From Acanthaster planci (Eukaryota > Echinodermata > Asteroidea > Valvatida > Acanthasteridae), in NCBI RefSeq assembly GCF_001949145.1, contig NW_019091493.1:527922-563778 (forward strand): DNA of 35,857 nt, written 5' to 3'. Positions 1 to 8,795 of this stretch are shown here, piece after piece. The notes under the pieces are model-generated. The model searched no databases and was not told the origin of the DNA. It saw nothing but the letters and a program-made list of their open reading frames with translations. A program made the translations under genes and the position numbers. Each line of letters opens with the position of its first letter. Positions within the stretch are counted from its first letter, which is position 1.

Positions 1-369
1 TCTCGGACAAGCACTGAGCATACAGTGTTTATTAATATACGTTGGGTAAGGGCAAACCCGTTATATATAATATTTATTAAAAACAAAACATGAGTCTATC
101 ACCATATCTTAACCAGCTTTACAAATTAATTGGTGGAAAAACCTCCTCCGCCAAGAAGACACGTGCCCACACACCAATAGAACGGTAGTAGAAGAATCTG
201 CCACAATTGTGGGCTGGTATCGACTCGCATTTATTCAGACGAAGTAGAAAACATAGGCAGCAAATACAATCAATCCAATCAAATTCAATTGTTTTGTTTA
301 CAAAAAGCTGAAATGAAAGTTAGGGGACGTTTTAAAACAACTAAATGTCCAATTGGACACCAAACAAGC
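1..369. other. Left flank with no supported gene
   Basis: AT-rich sequence with no recognised gene. A short frame opens with ATG at 90 and runs 33 codons to a TAG at about 189; its product is basic and unrecognised. It may be the left end of element A, but no counterpart was found at the left end of element B. Confidence 0.4.
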
Positions 370-663
370 TGGCTTCGTCGAACATAAATTAAACCAAATA
401 TTAGTGGGTAAGATCTCTAGAGGCAAACCACTCAAGGCTTTGGAAGCGGTGTGTTATCCAGAATTAACCGGGGCAACTGCAGAAACCTTAAAAGATCTGT
501 TTTAAGTCTTGGAGAAATACTTTACCTGTGCCATCAAAAAGTTTAAACCTACTTAGTTAAACAAACCGCAGAAGAAGTTTGCTCTTTTTTAAAAACCGTT
601 TATAGTAAAATGGAGACGCATTCTTTTTATTTGACCGAAACCGAACAGATGTTTAAATTAGAA
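370..663 (+). pseudogene. TFIIB-like factor, 3' remnant (element A)
   Basis: This is the 3' part of the gene that is complete in element B at 23369-23851. The frame from about 376 contains the block KISRGKPLKALEAVCYPE, which aligns with KISRGKPLKTLIVVCYLE in B and resembles a helix of the cyclin-fold core of TFIIB/TFB. The zinc-ribbon half is absent, and an in-frame TAA interrupts the frame near 503. After it the sequence stays open in another frame through SFLKTVYSKMETHSFYLTE to a stop near 672, a tail that B lacks. It is a broken fragment. The TFIIB assignment depends on the B copy. Confidence 0.55.
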
Positions 664-717
664 AATCAATAATTTAAAAGGAGATAAAAAATTTTAAGTT
701 AGAAAAGTAAACTTTTG

Positions 718-1121
718 CCCCGGATAATTCAACATTACAAAATCTACCGAAATTGAATGGGATACTCAAGGAGCAGGGCGTCCTGCATCAAGGGGACCCG
801 AAGGAGTTAGAGCAGCGCGGGGACGACCTGCCGCACTTGAGGTATCATCTATCAACATAGATGTTACAGAAGCACTGAAACCCGTAATACCATTCTCAGA
901 ATTAGAGGCAGACAATTTAGTTGTCTTTTATGACTTTATAAAAGATTTCCTTCCAGATGCTAGATTCCCGACGCAGGGAATCTAGCAGAATTCAGCACCT
1001 CAGTTGACCAACAAGTAACTGCCCTAACCGATCAAATAAAAACCGTTAACAGATCAACGTTTAAGTTTAGGAACAATACCAGTCAAAGCATCAGATAAAG
1101 AGAAAGATGATGTGATAATTT
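718..1121 (+). pseudogene. Unidentified reading-frame remnant
   Basis: One frame stays open from about 735 to a TAG near 983 and encodes an Arg/Gly/Ala/Pro-rich start (with GRPASRGPEGVRAARGRP), then an acidic helical stretch including LKPVIPFSELEADNLVVFYD. Beyond the stop, another frame continues with TSVDQQVTALTDQIKTVNR. No ATG is evident and no family is recognised. It lies between the TFIIB-like remnant and the minor-capsid remnant, and the whole stretch is missing from element B. It could be the N-terminal part of the capsid-type gene that follows or a separate gene. Confidence 0.35.
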
Positions 1122-1794
1122 ATGCGAGAAAATAGACATCATTTCAGAAGCTTGCCATCTCGCTTTGGATTTATCAGCGAAGAGTTTTTAGGCACAAACA
1201 TTGAAGAAAGAGCGAGAACCATTAGAGCCGCTCTGTTCAGCGATAGAGATGCTCTTTTTGTTATGTCTTCTGATTCTAATGCCCTGGTGATGCATTTCTC
1301 AAGAGAGAAGCTCCCGGTGATTTTTTACAAGGTGGAGAATGTGGAAGTGTAGTCATTCCACCGGGGTTTACAATGTGGATTGGCTTGATTTTATTATAAA
1401 CGCCATTCCGCGTGTGAGTTTTAAAGTACACCATGACTCAAATTTGGTGACAATTATGATAACAGATTTAAATCTCAAATTACGATTAGGTAAACAAGTC
1501 AGCAAACTTTTGAATTTGCCGAGAGGTAGACTCGTCCCAAACGTTATTTACAAGGGGAAGGCAAATATAGACCCCTTTGACGAACTTTGGATACACTGCC
1601 GAGAAATAAACAATCACTTTAATTACTTCAACGGGCGACCTTCGTACGTATTGTGTACCACGTCAGGCCCGAGCGAAAGTGCTAAGTCACTTGTAAACGA
1701 TCAGATAATGAGCTTACATTTTTCGTTGAGAAATGAGTGAGACGAAATCATCAACAATAAAGACGGCACAATTTCACTCGAGCTAGACTTTTAA
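1122..1794 (+). pseudogene. Probable minor capsid (penton-like) protein, broken
   Basis: Two overlapping open stretches, 1122-1352 and 1339-1740, form one gene with a frameshift near 1345 and a second near 1738, after which the last residues read to TAA at 1792. The first stretch has MSSDSNALVMHFSREKLP (ATG at 1264) and then KVENVE just before the frameshift; the second begins with a YNVDWL block and continues through LWIHCREINNHF to a C-terminal DGTISLELDF. The order short N-terminal strand, E-x-x-E region, Y-N-V, a LWI.C strand, then a hydrophilic D-G-x-I ending resembles the single-jelly-roll minor capsid proteins of Polintons. This is judged from pattern only. The gene is absent from element B. 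Confidence 0.5.
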
Positions 1795-2305
1795 AACCGT
1801 ATATTTTAAAAGATGACGACAAACAATCAGTTGATTATGTATCCAGATTTGACTGGGTGTCAAACCGAAACAAACACGACAAAAATTTACCGCCTTCAAA
1901 AAAATTGAAGACATCCGCGGTCAAATCTTACAAGAACGCGACGCACGTGAGACATCTTACAAAAAGATCAAATGGTATTAACTGTGCTTAATTATGTGGA
2001 ATACAGTGTCGAAGCATTAGGTGCCAATTCACCATCGGAATCTCTGCTCTTTTGGGTAGCGTGTCAGTACCCATAGGACTAGTGATGGAGGGTATTGCCA
2101 TTGGCGCATTTGGTGCCTTCGTGATGCTAAAGTAGGCCTCCCACAGGTTGACCCATAAAACAAAGAAACATGATCAAATCAGAATTCTTGCAGAGGCCAA
2201 GTTAAACACCATTGAGGAATACCGTCTTACATGTGATCCGAGATGCCGATGTGTCTCAAGAAGATTTGTCTTAATTTTGTCTAAACTGAAAAAGTTTAAC
2301 GAAAT

Positions 2306-3664
2306 TGTGACCGGACGTGGGATTCTAGGCCGCCCCTGGTAGTGGGGTGGTAGGTCCATCCTCCAGTGATAGAAGATGAGGCACTCTCCCTTGACTGATT
2401 CCCCCAAAGAATTCAGTCGGAAACCGGATGTTGATTTAATTGATTGATTGATTTAATTATTATTTGTGGCTTTCGTCTCATCAGCTTCTTTCGGTAAACA
2501 TTTCCCTGTATGCAAATTGTTGCATAAGTGGTTACAACCAAAGATATTTATTGTATACAAAATACAACACATTTAATACACTAATACGTCTAGTGTACAC
2601 AATGTTGTAAAAATGTCAAGTTGAAACATTGTATCAACACTTTGTGGTAAATAATTACCCTGGTGTGGTGGCTTAGCAGTGATGTAGCCTAAAGTGGTGC
2701 AGGAACCCTGTGGCAGGCAAGTTCCCCAAAAGATTGAGCTAATGCAAACATAATTCACAAAAGTGGCATGATAAATAATATTCTTAACTACAGGGATTAT
2801 AGAACCGCTGTATGAATACTTGTATAGAATGCACACCGCATAAAATATAGACAGCGTACCCCATCTTGTAAGTAAGCACACTATGAAAAGCAATGGCCGC
2901 GCGACCCACCGATGCGAGTCGTACACAGCCCCAAGCTCCATACACAGCGTGGTGTTGCACACACGAGGCCTACAGCGCACACCACGTCCAACGTAAATGT
3001 AACGTAACATGCTTTGTGTGTATACATATACATGTGTATAACGTATGCCACACAGCAATCTATCGCAGAAGAATCCCCAACAATATGATCATAAAACCAC
3101 TCAAAAAGTGAATCAAAATCCCACTATCCTTATGTATAAGATCAACTGACATGCTCTATAATTATCAGCGGTTATGATGATGATAAGCCCTGTGAGGGTA
3201 CTTAACCACAAAAAGTACAGAAAGTGAAGAATTTTGGAGCAAAACTTTCTTACCTGGGCGTTGCTCGATCAGCAGCGAAATGGCCGCACCCGAGAAAGTT
3301 CTCGAACGACCAACGCCCACAGCCATAAGGCACTGTTCATAGCAAGGATCCCGGACATATTGCTCCGCCATTCATAAAAAGTGTAAATGCGGATCATTCC
3401 AAACCCAAACTAAGGTAACGCATTGGAACTTCCCATGGAACACTAGCAAAACAATGTTTACAATTAGTTAATTTATAATTGAATGTCAATTAAGGGGTAT
3501 AACCTTAATTGGGACATAAATCGTGATTCCAAAAGGACTGTTTGTTATGGTGGATGTTCAGGCTTATGTCATGGAAAGTGTAGAGTGGTTTTTGCGCTGC
3601 ATAATTAATTAGATAAATAGTTTTCCATGCGATAAATTAGAACTACAAAGTACCGGTCACTACA
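2306..3664. mobile_element. 1.36-kb insertion with short inverted ends and AAAT flanks
   Basis: Comparison with the uninterrupted gene in element B shows foreign sequence here. It begins TGTGACCGG and ends CCGGTCACTACA, so the ends are an imperfect inverted repeat built on GTGACCGG. AAAT at 2302-2305 and 3665-3668 looks like a target-site duplication. No transposase frame is supported. The element is therefore probably non-autonomous, and its superfamily is not assigned. Confidence 0.65.
3165..3371 (-). other. Exon-like open frame inside the 2306-3664 insert
   Basis: On the minus strand an ATG at 3371 opens a frame that runs about 40 codons to CAACGCCCAG followed by GTAAGAAAG, a consensus-quality splice donor near 3254. 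The peptide starts MAEQYVRDPCYEQCLMAVGV and is not recognised. It could be a captured host first exon or chance. There is no second exon to support it. Confidence 0.25.
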
Positions 3665-3937
3665 AAATGAAAAAAAGATCCGGTCTGACACGACGACCAA
3701 GCTTGTCCAAGAATCCAAGATTGACAAAGCTGAATTTGACCGCCAAGTGCAAGCCAAAGCTGAGACCCTCGCAAACGAAAGGGCGGCAGTTTTTAAAGAA
3801 GACTTTATGAAAAAAACTTGGCGAGTAACTTTGTCTAGGTCTGTCGGGTTTTTGGAAGATCAGCCACCAACTTATCAAAATATCATGAAAGAAGTAGAAC
3901 CCACCGCACCTCCTTTTTAAAATCCTTATAAAATAAA

Positions 3938-4387
3938 ATGGGAGCCAACTTAAATCAATTAGCAATTGTAGTCAATAAAGACGAAGAAAGTATAAACCTA
4001 TGGCAAGATTCTTTACAGTACGCAAAAATGCCTTTAAACTTTGTAGTCACACCCAGTTTGTATTTGGTGCCATTGGACATGGACCTGAGAATCTGAACGT
4101 TTGATGGATAAAACAATAATTTGCAAATTGCAACAGCGGGAATGCGGACGGGCTACATTCCAAGTTTAAATTTGAGTGCAGTGCCTCCATAGCCCGAGAC
4201 ATCAGATTTTGATGAAGACATACCAGAGTCAATAGAACCAGAGCCCACACCTCCTTTACCCTTACCAAAGCCCCAGCCACAAGAAAAGAAACTGCTAGAC
4301 ATTCACAACGAAGAAAAACTGTCGTTAGTCGTAGGAGCCATTATCGTTGGTGGACTTGGTTTTATGCTGTACAAAGTCTTAACTTGA
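3938..4387 (+). pseudogene. Myristoylation-motif membrane protein with internal deletion (element A)
   Basis: Counterpart of element B 24620-25836. ATG at 3938 follows cttataaaataaa. It begins MGANLNQLAIV and then jumps after about 17 codons to the C-terminal region, so about 800 bases present in B are missing. The retained end has SLQYAKMPLNFVV, the block LVPLDMDLRI, a stop, then an acidic/proline-rich linker and a C-terminal hydrophobic anchor around LVVGAIIVGGLGFMLYKVLT, ending TGA at 4385. Where element B has an in-frame TAG (25555-25557), this copy reads TTG, which shows that the B stop is a later lesion. It is broken here by the deletion plus at least two stops. Confidence 0.65.
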
Positions 4388-4416
4388 AACTAACTTTGAC
4401 TTAACCAAAAAGTAAA

Positions 4417-4468
4417 AGGCATGGAAAAATCCCTCCTCAAATTTGAAGAGGGTTTAAATTTTTTGCCT
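4417..4468. terminator. Palindromic bidirectional terminator-like hairpin (element A)
   Basis: This lies in the gap between convergent genes. The outer arms AGGCA/TGCCT enclose A-run and T-run flanks and an inner stem CCCTC-C-TC / GA-A-GAGGG around AAATTT, with one C·A mismatch. The same structure with different stem bases occurs at 25850-25903. Its symmetry gives a hairpin plus U-run on both strands, suited to ending transcripts from both sides. Confidence 0.6.
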
Positions 4469-4499
4469 AAAATTAATCTATTACATCCTCTGAACCGAC

Positions 4500-4853
4500 C
4501 TACATCTTCTGCACGTAAGTCAAAATTAAAGCACCCACGCCCACAAACAACGTCCAAACGTTACTGGCGATCCAACCGACCGCTTTACTCGCTGCGTTGA
4601 ACAGCCAACTCAACGCGCTTCCGAAAATACCGGGTAAAGCACCAAAAGCAGACAAACCCAGTTTCTTTAACACGTTTGCCAAATTTTGCAATTGCCTTTT
4701 AACCCAATCTGTAACTCCCCTTTGGACGAGGTTTTGGTTCGGGTGGTTTATGCCCAGGCCCGGGACTTGGAGTTCCAACAGCTCTAACGCTAGCTACGAT
4801 AGAACTGACTAAGGTACTAATGGCTAAACCTACCGCCGATAAAATACAATTGT
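4500..4853 (-). pseudogene. Small amphipathic membrane protein (element A)
   Basis: Counterpart of the intact 115-residue protein at 25907-26254. The C-terminal 70 residues are open and well conserved (VTDWVKRQLQNLANVLKKLG, then ALPGIFG, ending LILTYVQKM). The proline-rich linker is frameshifted near 4705-4720, and the position matching the B start codon (near 4850) reads ATT, so the start is lost. The terminator hairpin lies just past the stop. Role unknown: an N-terminal hydrophobic helix, linker, amphipathic helices and a final hydrophobic segment suggest a membrane-active virion or lysis component, by inference only. Confidence 0.55.
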
Positions 4854-4881
4854 GACGCCTTGTTCTCTAAACAACACCAGA

Positions 4882-5765
4882 ATTCATTCGCGTAAAGTTA
4901 AATCGCGGTGCATTACAGCTGAAACGGTTTCTTTGATGCGATTGATTTGGCTCCAAAGCTGAACTGTGTTTCTGTCAATTACTTCTAACCTGCCTTGCCT
5001 GTCGACTTCTAAATCGCTCAACTGCTTTTGAAGTTCTACATGTTCTCCTTCCAAAGCCACTTCTAACTTGTTCTTAACCTCTTGAATCTTTGCTTCCAAC
5101 TTGTCCAAATTACCCAGGTTTAAAGTCAGCTCTGTAAAGCTTCGTTTAAACCGCAAAGTTCTCTGTAGTCTAGCCCTTCTGTCGAGGGTTCTTCGGTTTG
5201 TACACCTGTACCTCGAGTGACGACTTCTATGATTTCACTGACTCGATCGGCTTCTTAAGGGAGTCCTTGTGTCTCAGTAGTTTCGGGGGAATTTGCGAGA
5301 GTTGACTAGCTATTTCTTGGACTTGTTTCGTTTTACCGCTAACTTAGTCACGGAAACTTAAAGCGTGTCTTATGAAATCTACGTTTGTTTTTTGCCTAAT
5401 TCTGCTTAGACCAAGAAATTGATTATTGTTATTTTCATACGTAAGAAAAACTTTTTACCTTCAAACTTGACATAAAGCTATCTTTACTATCGAGATTAAA
5501 GATGTTTGGGTCCCTAACTATTGGTTCATACCCGATTGCTTCTTGAATCACATCGTAAAAATCATCCATTTTGTCTTGGATTAATGCCATCCACAACTCT
5601 GACGTGCCTAGTCCTTGGCCTTCTACAAATGACGTTTCTTGTTGAGTCGTGTCTAATGTATCATCTTGATAAGGTATTATCCCAATCTAGGTCTTCTTGA
5701 TTGGCTTCTTCCGGCTCTATTTCTAAGTCGCCCATCCCAATGTCACCAAATCCTCCTTCTGCCAT
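4882..5765 (-). pseudogene. Coiled-coil protein (element A)
   Basis: Counterpart of 26282-27169. ATG at 5763-5765 opens an acidic N-terminus (MAEGGFGDIGMGDLEIEPEE) that breaks near 5675. A block at about 5480-5580 reads DDFYD then RDPNIFNLDSKD in one frame, which shows the frame lost at a poly-A run in element B. The C-terminal 90 residues (4884-5156) are a heptad-rich helix with LEAKIQEVKNKLEVALEGEH. There are several frameshifts and stops. The likely role is structural (tegument- or core-like), inferred only from the coiled coil and its position in the late-type block. Confidence 0.5.
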
Positions 5766-5788
5766 CTTTTACTTTAGAATAAACTGGT

Positions 5789-6034
5789 TTAACCGGTTGG
5801 TAAGCTTGCGGGTAGGACACCTTGCGCCACTAGCCAACCCTGGGTAGTCAATGCACCTGAGGACAGCGTGGCCAATTTGACCAAGTCTTCTACCGATAGT
5901 CTATTTAGATCAGGCGGTTTAAATTTTAGCAGTCAATTACTAAGCATGGCGTATCCCATGGAAATTGCTGAAACTACTGCGCCGTGATAGACCGTGTTGG
6001 CGATTCCGTTTATGTTGATGTTTGCGTTACTCAT
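5789..6034 (-). pseudogene. Small membrane protein, one stop (element A)
   Basis: Counterpart of the intact 82-residue protein at 27211-27459 and about three quarters identical by eye. ATG at 6032-6034; the frame is collinear to TAA at 5789-5791 but carries TGA at 5933-5935. Conserved blocks include NGIANTVYHGAVV, GYAMLS, KPPDLN and GWLVAQGVLPASLP. It has one central hydrophobic segment and a glycine/alanine-rich C-terminal segment, compatible with two short membrane spans. No family is recognised. Confidence 0.6.
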
Positions 6035-6076
6035 TCTTATTACATACCGTTTTTAAGTTGCCTGTACCTTTTTAAA

Positions 6077-6472
6077 CTACATGTACTCCATGTCTAGGAC
6101 TTCTGGGTCTGTGGTTGCTTGAGACGTTGCTTGAGCCAGTTGTGAAGGTGCTTGGGAAGTCGCTTGAGCAGCAGGCTTCTTTTTCAAAAATATAAATAAG
6201 GCGATTCCCCCTATCAATAATACACCCAAAATCATGTTTCTATTTGCTGTGTAAAGGTTCTCCAATTTGAACTTACTTTCCGACTTTACCCCATGTTCTG
6301 ACTCTGCGATTTTCATTTTGGCGAGCTGTAATTTTATCATTTTGTTATGTTCTGCCAGCTTTTTACCTTGTTGTATTCGCTTGGGATTTTTACTCTTAGT
6401 GACCGTCTGTACTTGGCTTTTTACCTGACTCGGTGCTGGTGTCGGTGGTGTTGCTTGCTCTTCTGTTGACAT
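6077..6472 (-). CDS. Basic single-pass membrane protein, 131 aa (element A)
   Basis: The frame is intact. Residues 1-20 are Pro/Thr/Gln-rich. Residues 26-58 are strongly basic and helical (KSKNPKRIQQGKKLAEHNK). A membrane segment lies at about 80-96 (MILGVLLIGGIALFIFLKKK), followed by an Ala/Gln/Ser-rich tail ending DMEYM. The start ATG at 6470-6472 sits just after TTATAAAAGAAA, and its first 77 bases overlap the upstream gene in another frame. The counterpart at 27496-27921 is also intact, so the protein was under selection in both lineages. The basic region plus anchor could tie DNA or a core to a membrane; that is inference. Confidence 0.7.
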   Translation of the reverse strand: MSTEEQATPPTPAPSQVKSQVQTVTKSKNPKRIQQGKKLAEHNKMIKLQLAKMKIAESEHGVKSESKFKLENLYTANRNMILGVLLIGGIALFIFLKKKPAAQATSQAPSQLAQATSQATTDPEVLDMEYM

Positions 6473-6971
6473 TTTCTTTTATAATAGAGGGATTTTTGTT
6501 GATAGCCAGATGTTTAATTGTAATTAAGGTTGCCACCATAGGTGATAGGTACACCTCGTACTTGTAACAAAGTTCGCTTAAAAAATGGCCCATTGTTTGA
6601 CTAATGATGGGGTTGTTATTTAAATCTTTCGTTAGATCTTCTTCAGACTTCAAAGGTACTTTGAAGCCCAGGAATTCTATCTGTGTAGCAATGCCTAAAA
6701 GTCTCGTGTATAGGCTAAGAATTGAGTTGCCCAGAGTTTTAATGATTTCTTTGCCGAATCTAACTTCGTACAAGTTAAAGAGGTTTTCCTGTTCTGCCGG
6801 GGTAAATGACTCCATCTCTTTTACAGAGTACCCTTTGCCGAAATATTTTTTGGACTCGCCCGATGCTACTACTGAACAGAGTCTGTCTTTGACGTTTGGT
6901 TTAGATTCTGTGGTTTGTGCGGATTCTGTTTTAACTTTTGAATCGGCGAGTATACTTTTGATGTCACCCAT
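6396..6971 (-). CDS. Unidentified 191-aa protein (element A)
   Basis: Intact frame with ATG at 6969-6971 directly preceded by TATATATATTAAA. The product has a charged N-terminus (MGDIKSILADSKVKTESAQT), the block VKDRLCSVVASGESKKYFGK, and helical segments through KEIIKTLGNSILSLYTRLLG, NNPIISQTMGHFLSELCYKY and LSPMVATL, then a disordered C-terminus running into the next gene. No membrane segment is clear and no family is recognised. The element B counterpart (27875-28381) is collinear apart from one stop. The high conservation and position suggest a structural or assembly protein, unproven. Confidence 0.7.
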   Translation of the reverse strand: MGDIKSILADSKVKTESAQTTESKPNVKDRLCSVVASGESKKYFGKGYSVKEMESFTPAEQENLFNLYEVRFGKEIIKTLGNSILSLYTRLLGIATQIEFLGFKVPLKSEEDLTKDLNNNPIISQTMGHFLSELCYKYEVYLSPMVATLITIKHLAINKNPSIIKENVNRRASNTTDTSTESGKKPSTDGH

Positions 6972-6985
6972 TTTAATATATATAT
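6972..6985 (-). promoter_or_regulatory. TATA-like box abutting the 191-aa gene
   Basis: On the minus strand, TACATATATATATTAAA runs straight into ATG. The matching gene in element B has GTATATATTTAA directly before its ATG. A box this close implies an extremely short leader or a non-canonical spacing. Confidence 0.45.
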
Positions 6986-7042
6986 GTACATTTGCTTGAC
7001 ACGTAGGTACTCGTAGGTGTAATAGGTTAAGTTAACTGTGAT

Positions 7043-7147
7043 AACTAGCTCAATAACTACTTGAATTAATTGCAGTATCTCTTTAAATTGCCTAAAACAA
7101 TATAAAAATTGGTGCAACCAGACTATAGCAGCCCAGTTACACCAAAT
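7043..7147. promoter_or_regulatory. Paired AACTAGYT sites and stem-loop in gene spacer (element A)
   Basis: AACTAGCT (7043-7050) and AACTACTT (7055-7062) are degenerate copies, 12 bp apart, of the perfect AACTAGTT pair at 28454-28473 in element B. A stem-loop follows at 7107-7147 (TTGGTG-C-AAC against GTT-A-CACCAA). The spacer lies upstream of the 191-aa gene and downstream of the zinc/HNH gene, so it may combine operator and terminator functions. Confidence 0.45.
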
Positions 7148-7213
7148 TTAAACAAATCTTTAGCAAACGATAAGTAATTTGTTCTAGGTCATCAGTTGGT
7201 TTAGGTTTGTTTT

Positions 7214-7727
7214 CAAGTAAGCTTATCAGACTTCCTGTTCTTATTACAACTAAAGCATCAATTTGATTTAATATGGCCTAAAGAATTGTCTAACCGTTCG
7301 ATGGTACACAAATCAGATTTTCTCTCCAAAAGCTGCATTTTGACTTTACAATCTTTGTAGAAGCAGAATTCGTAATCTTCTATTAACCCGTGGCAAAAGT
7401 CTGTGTCTATGAAATGGTAAGGATCGAATCTGTTATACTCTTGTCGTTTTGACTGCAATTCTTAACCCAGTCGCGAATTGTTACCTCTATAGGATCGTTG
7501 CACAATTTGCAGCCATGTCTTTGTTTGCCATGTTTACAAACTGAAGAGCTACCACACTCTCTGCATAGATGCTTCTGCTGACCATGGGGAAACTTATTCT
7601 TATTTAAGTACTCTGTCTTCATATCGCTACACTGTTTACAACAGATGTTAATGCCACAACTTGATCTAACTCTAAAACCGGAAAGATCTTTCTGCTTTTT
7701 ACAGATTTTGCAGATTTTATTTTGCAT
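7214..7727 (-). pseudogene. Zinc-repeat/HNH-like protein (element A)
   Basis: Counterpart of 28592-29260. ATG at 7725-7727 follows TATAAAATAAATAAAG. The N-terminal half has CKICKKQKDLSGFRV and several C-x2-C and C-x-H pairs (KQKHLCRECGSSSVCKHGKQ). A frameshift near 7450 separates it from the C-terminal half (7258-7458), which has DPYHFIDTDFCHGLIEDY and TIERLDNSLGHIKSN, a pattern like the Asn/His core of HNH nucleases. Immediately after that block a TGA stands where B has Cys of a final C-x2-C. The likely role is a nucleic-acid-binding nuclease, by family resemblance. Confidence 0.6.
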
Positions 7728-7769
7728 CTTTATTTATTTTATACGTCAATAGAATTTATTTCATTTTAA

Positions 7770-8403
7770 TTAAAGCGAGTAAGACACAGGCGGCTCCGTC
7801 AACAACACCAGCTTACTGAATTTGATGCCGCATAAATGCTGTTTAATTAATTCTCTTTCACCGTCAGGCACAACGTCGTTCTCATCCAAGCACTGGTCAA
7901 ACGAATTTCAGTCCTTACATTGAAACAAAGCTACACAAGCTGTGTTTTCTCTGAAGTCTTTTTGCACCGAATTTTACTTTTGACTCAACAGCCAACATGA
8001 ATGCAAGTAATGTCTGCTGCTGAAGGCCATTTTTATCGTGCAAGTGTTGCTTCATTTTAACTTTTTACGATATTTAATAAACTGATCCAAGGCACAATCG
8101 TTTATGATGAACAGAGTAGGTACCCCGTCAAGCTTTCTGATACAGGACAATCGCTTCATTCAAGTCTAACTTCTCTCGATCTGTGTAAATCACATACATG
8201 TACATACACATTTTCGTTTGTATATATCAACAGCCGATCCAAATAGTCTTGTTTTTAAATAGGGTTTGACAGATGATTACTATAGCTTCGTACGTAAATC
8301 GGTATTCACATTCTAATAGATTCAAGATCCACTGGGTTTTACCCGATCCCGTCTTGCCCACTATTAAGGCGCAGTGAGGTAATTTATACACGTTACCAGT
8401 CAT
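7770..8403 (-). pseudogene. DNA-packaging ATPase (A32/FtsK-HerA type), broken (element A)
   Basis: ATG at 8401-8403 opens a frame with CALIVGKTGSGKTQWILNL, a textbook Walker A P-loop, followed by YEAIVIICQTLFKNKT. The frame then breaks near 8250. Later pieces match the element B gene: the ending around 7770-7800 reads PPVSYSL then TAA. Genome-packaging ATPases of this group pump DNA into double-jelly-roll capsids. The gene follows the capsid gene as in B. It is non-functional through several frameshifts. Confidence 0.7.
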
Positions 8404-8422
8404 TTATTTTAAAGCCGATTTA

Positions 8423-8795
8423 CTAAACCAAACTTTTAAAATTCCCATCTTCTACAGTCCACTGCGCATCCATTACCAAAAACACGTACATTGTCAACGG
8501 GCCCGCAGTTTCCACCTTTCTTTTCATTATGTCACCACCCCCACCCGATGGCCTACCCAACCCGTGTGCCGCGTTATCATCCGAACTTCTAAAGTCGAAC
8601 CAGAGGCCGTATTTATCCTTCAGGTAACTGGCCATGTCAACGCCTGCTAGATTTAGATCTTTCACAACATCTCTACCCGAATCTGCATCCGAATCTCCGA
8701 CAAACTTGGTAATTTCGTTCCAATGTTGATATTCGTATAATCCCTGTGAATACAGTTGATTCGGCTTACCTGGATAAGAAATGATGGCTCTATCT
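8423..8795 (-). pseudogene. Major capsid protein, C-terminal fragment (element A)
   Basis: The minus-strand frame from about 8790 begins GKPNQLYSQGLYEYQHWN, then shifts near 8670 and continues MKDLNLAGVDMASYLKDKYG and GLWFDFRSSDD to AGPLTMYVFLVMDAQWTVED and KSLV. It is collinear with the last 120 residues of the element B capsid gene (29938-31191). Everything upstream of 8795 is replaced by a retroelement fragment, so about two thirds of the gene is gone. Confidence 0.75.

Larger units (their letters stand above)
1813..3828 (+). pseudogene. Hydrophobic/coiled-coil protein, interrupted by an insertion (element A)
   Basis: This is the counterpart of element B 23886-24528. ATG at 1813 follows an A/T box (atattttaaaag). 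The 5' part contains frameshifts and stops. The open piece from 2148 shows the conserved block KTKKHDQIRILAEAKLNTIE. The gene stops matching B at 2305, where a 1.36-kb insert begins, and resumes at 3665 with the alanine/glutamate-rich tail (including ANERAAVFKEDF). The last few codons are frameshifted before TAA at 3826. Function is unknown; the intact design is a coiled coil, a central glycine-rich hydrophobic segment, then a basic helical C-terminal region. Confidence 0.6.

Noticed and set aside
2573-3058. 161-codon minus-strand open frame
   Set aside because: It lies within the 1.36-kb insert, has low-complexity Tyr/Cys/Val composition, shows no motifs and has a competing frame on the other strand.
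3180-3310. snRNA- or 5S-like look (TTACCTGGG, CCCACAGCCATA)
   Set aside because: Beyond short words the sequence does not follow U1, U2, U4, U5 or 5S order or structure.
6869-7117. 82-codon minus-strand frame upstream of the 191-aa gene
   Set aside because: It covers the TATA-like box and operator-like repeats, is not open in element B, and overlaps the start of the conserved gene.
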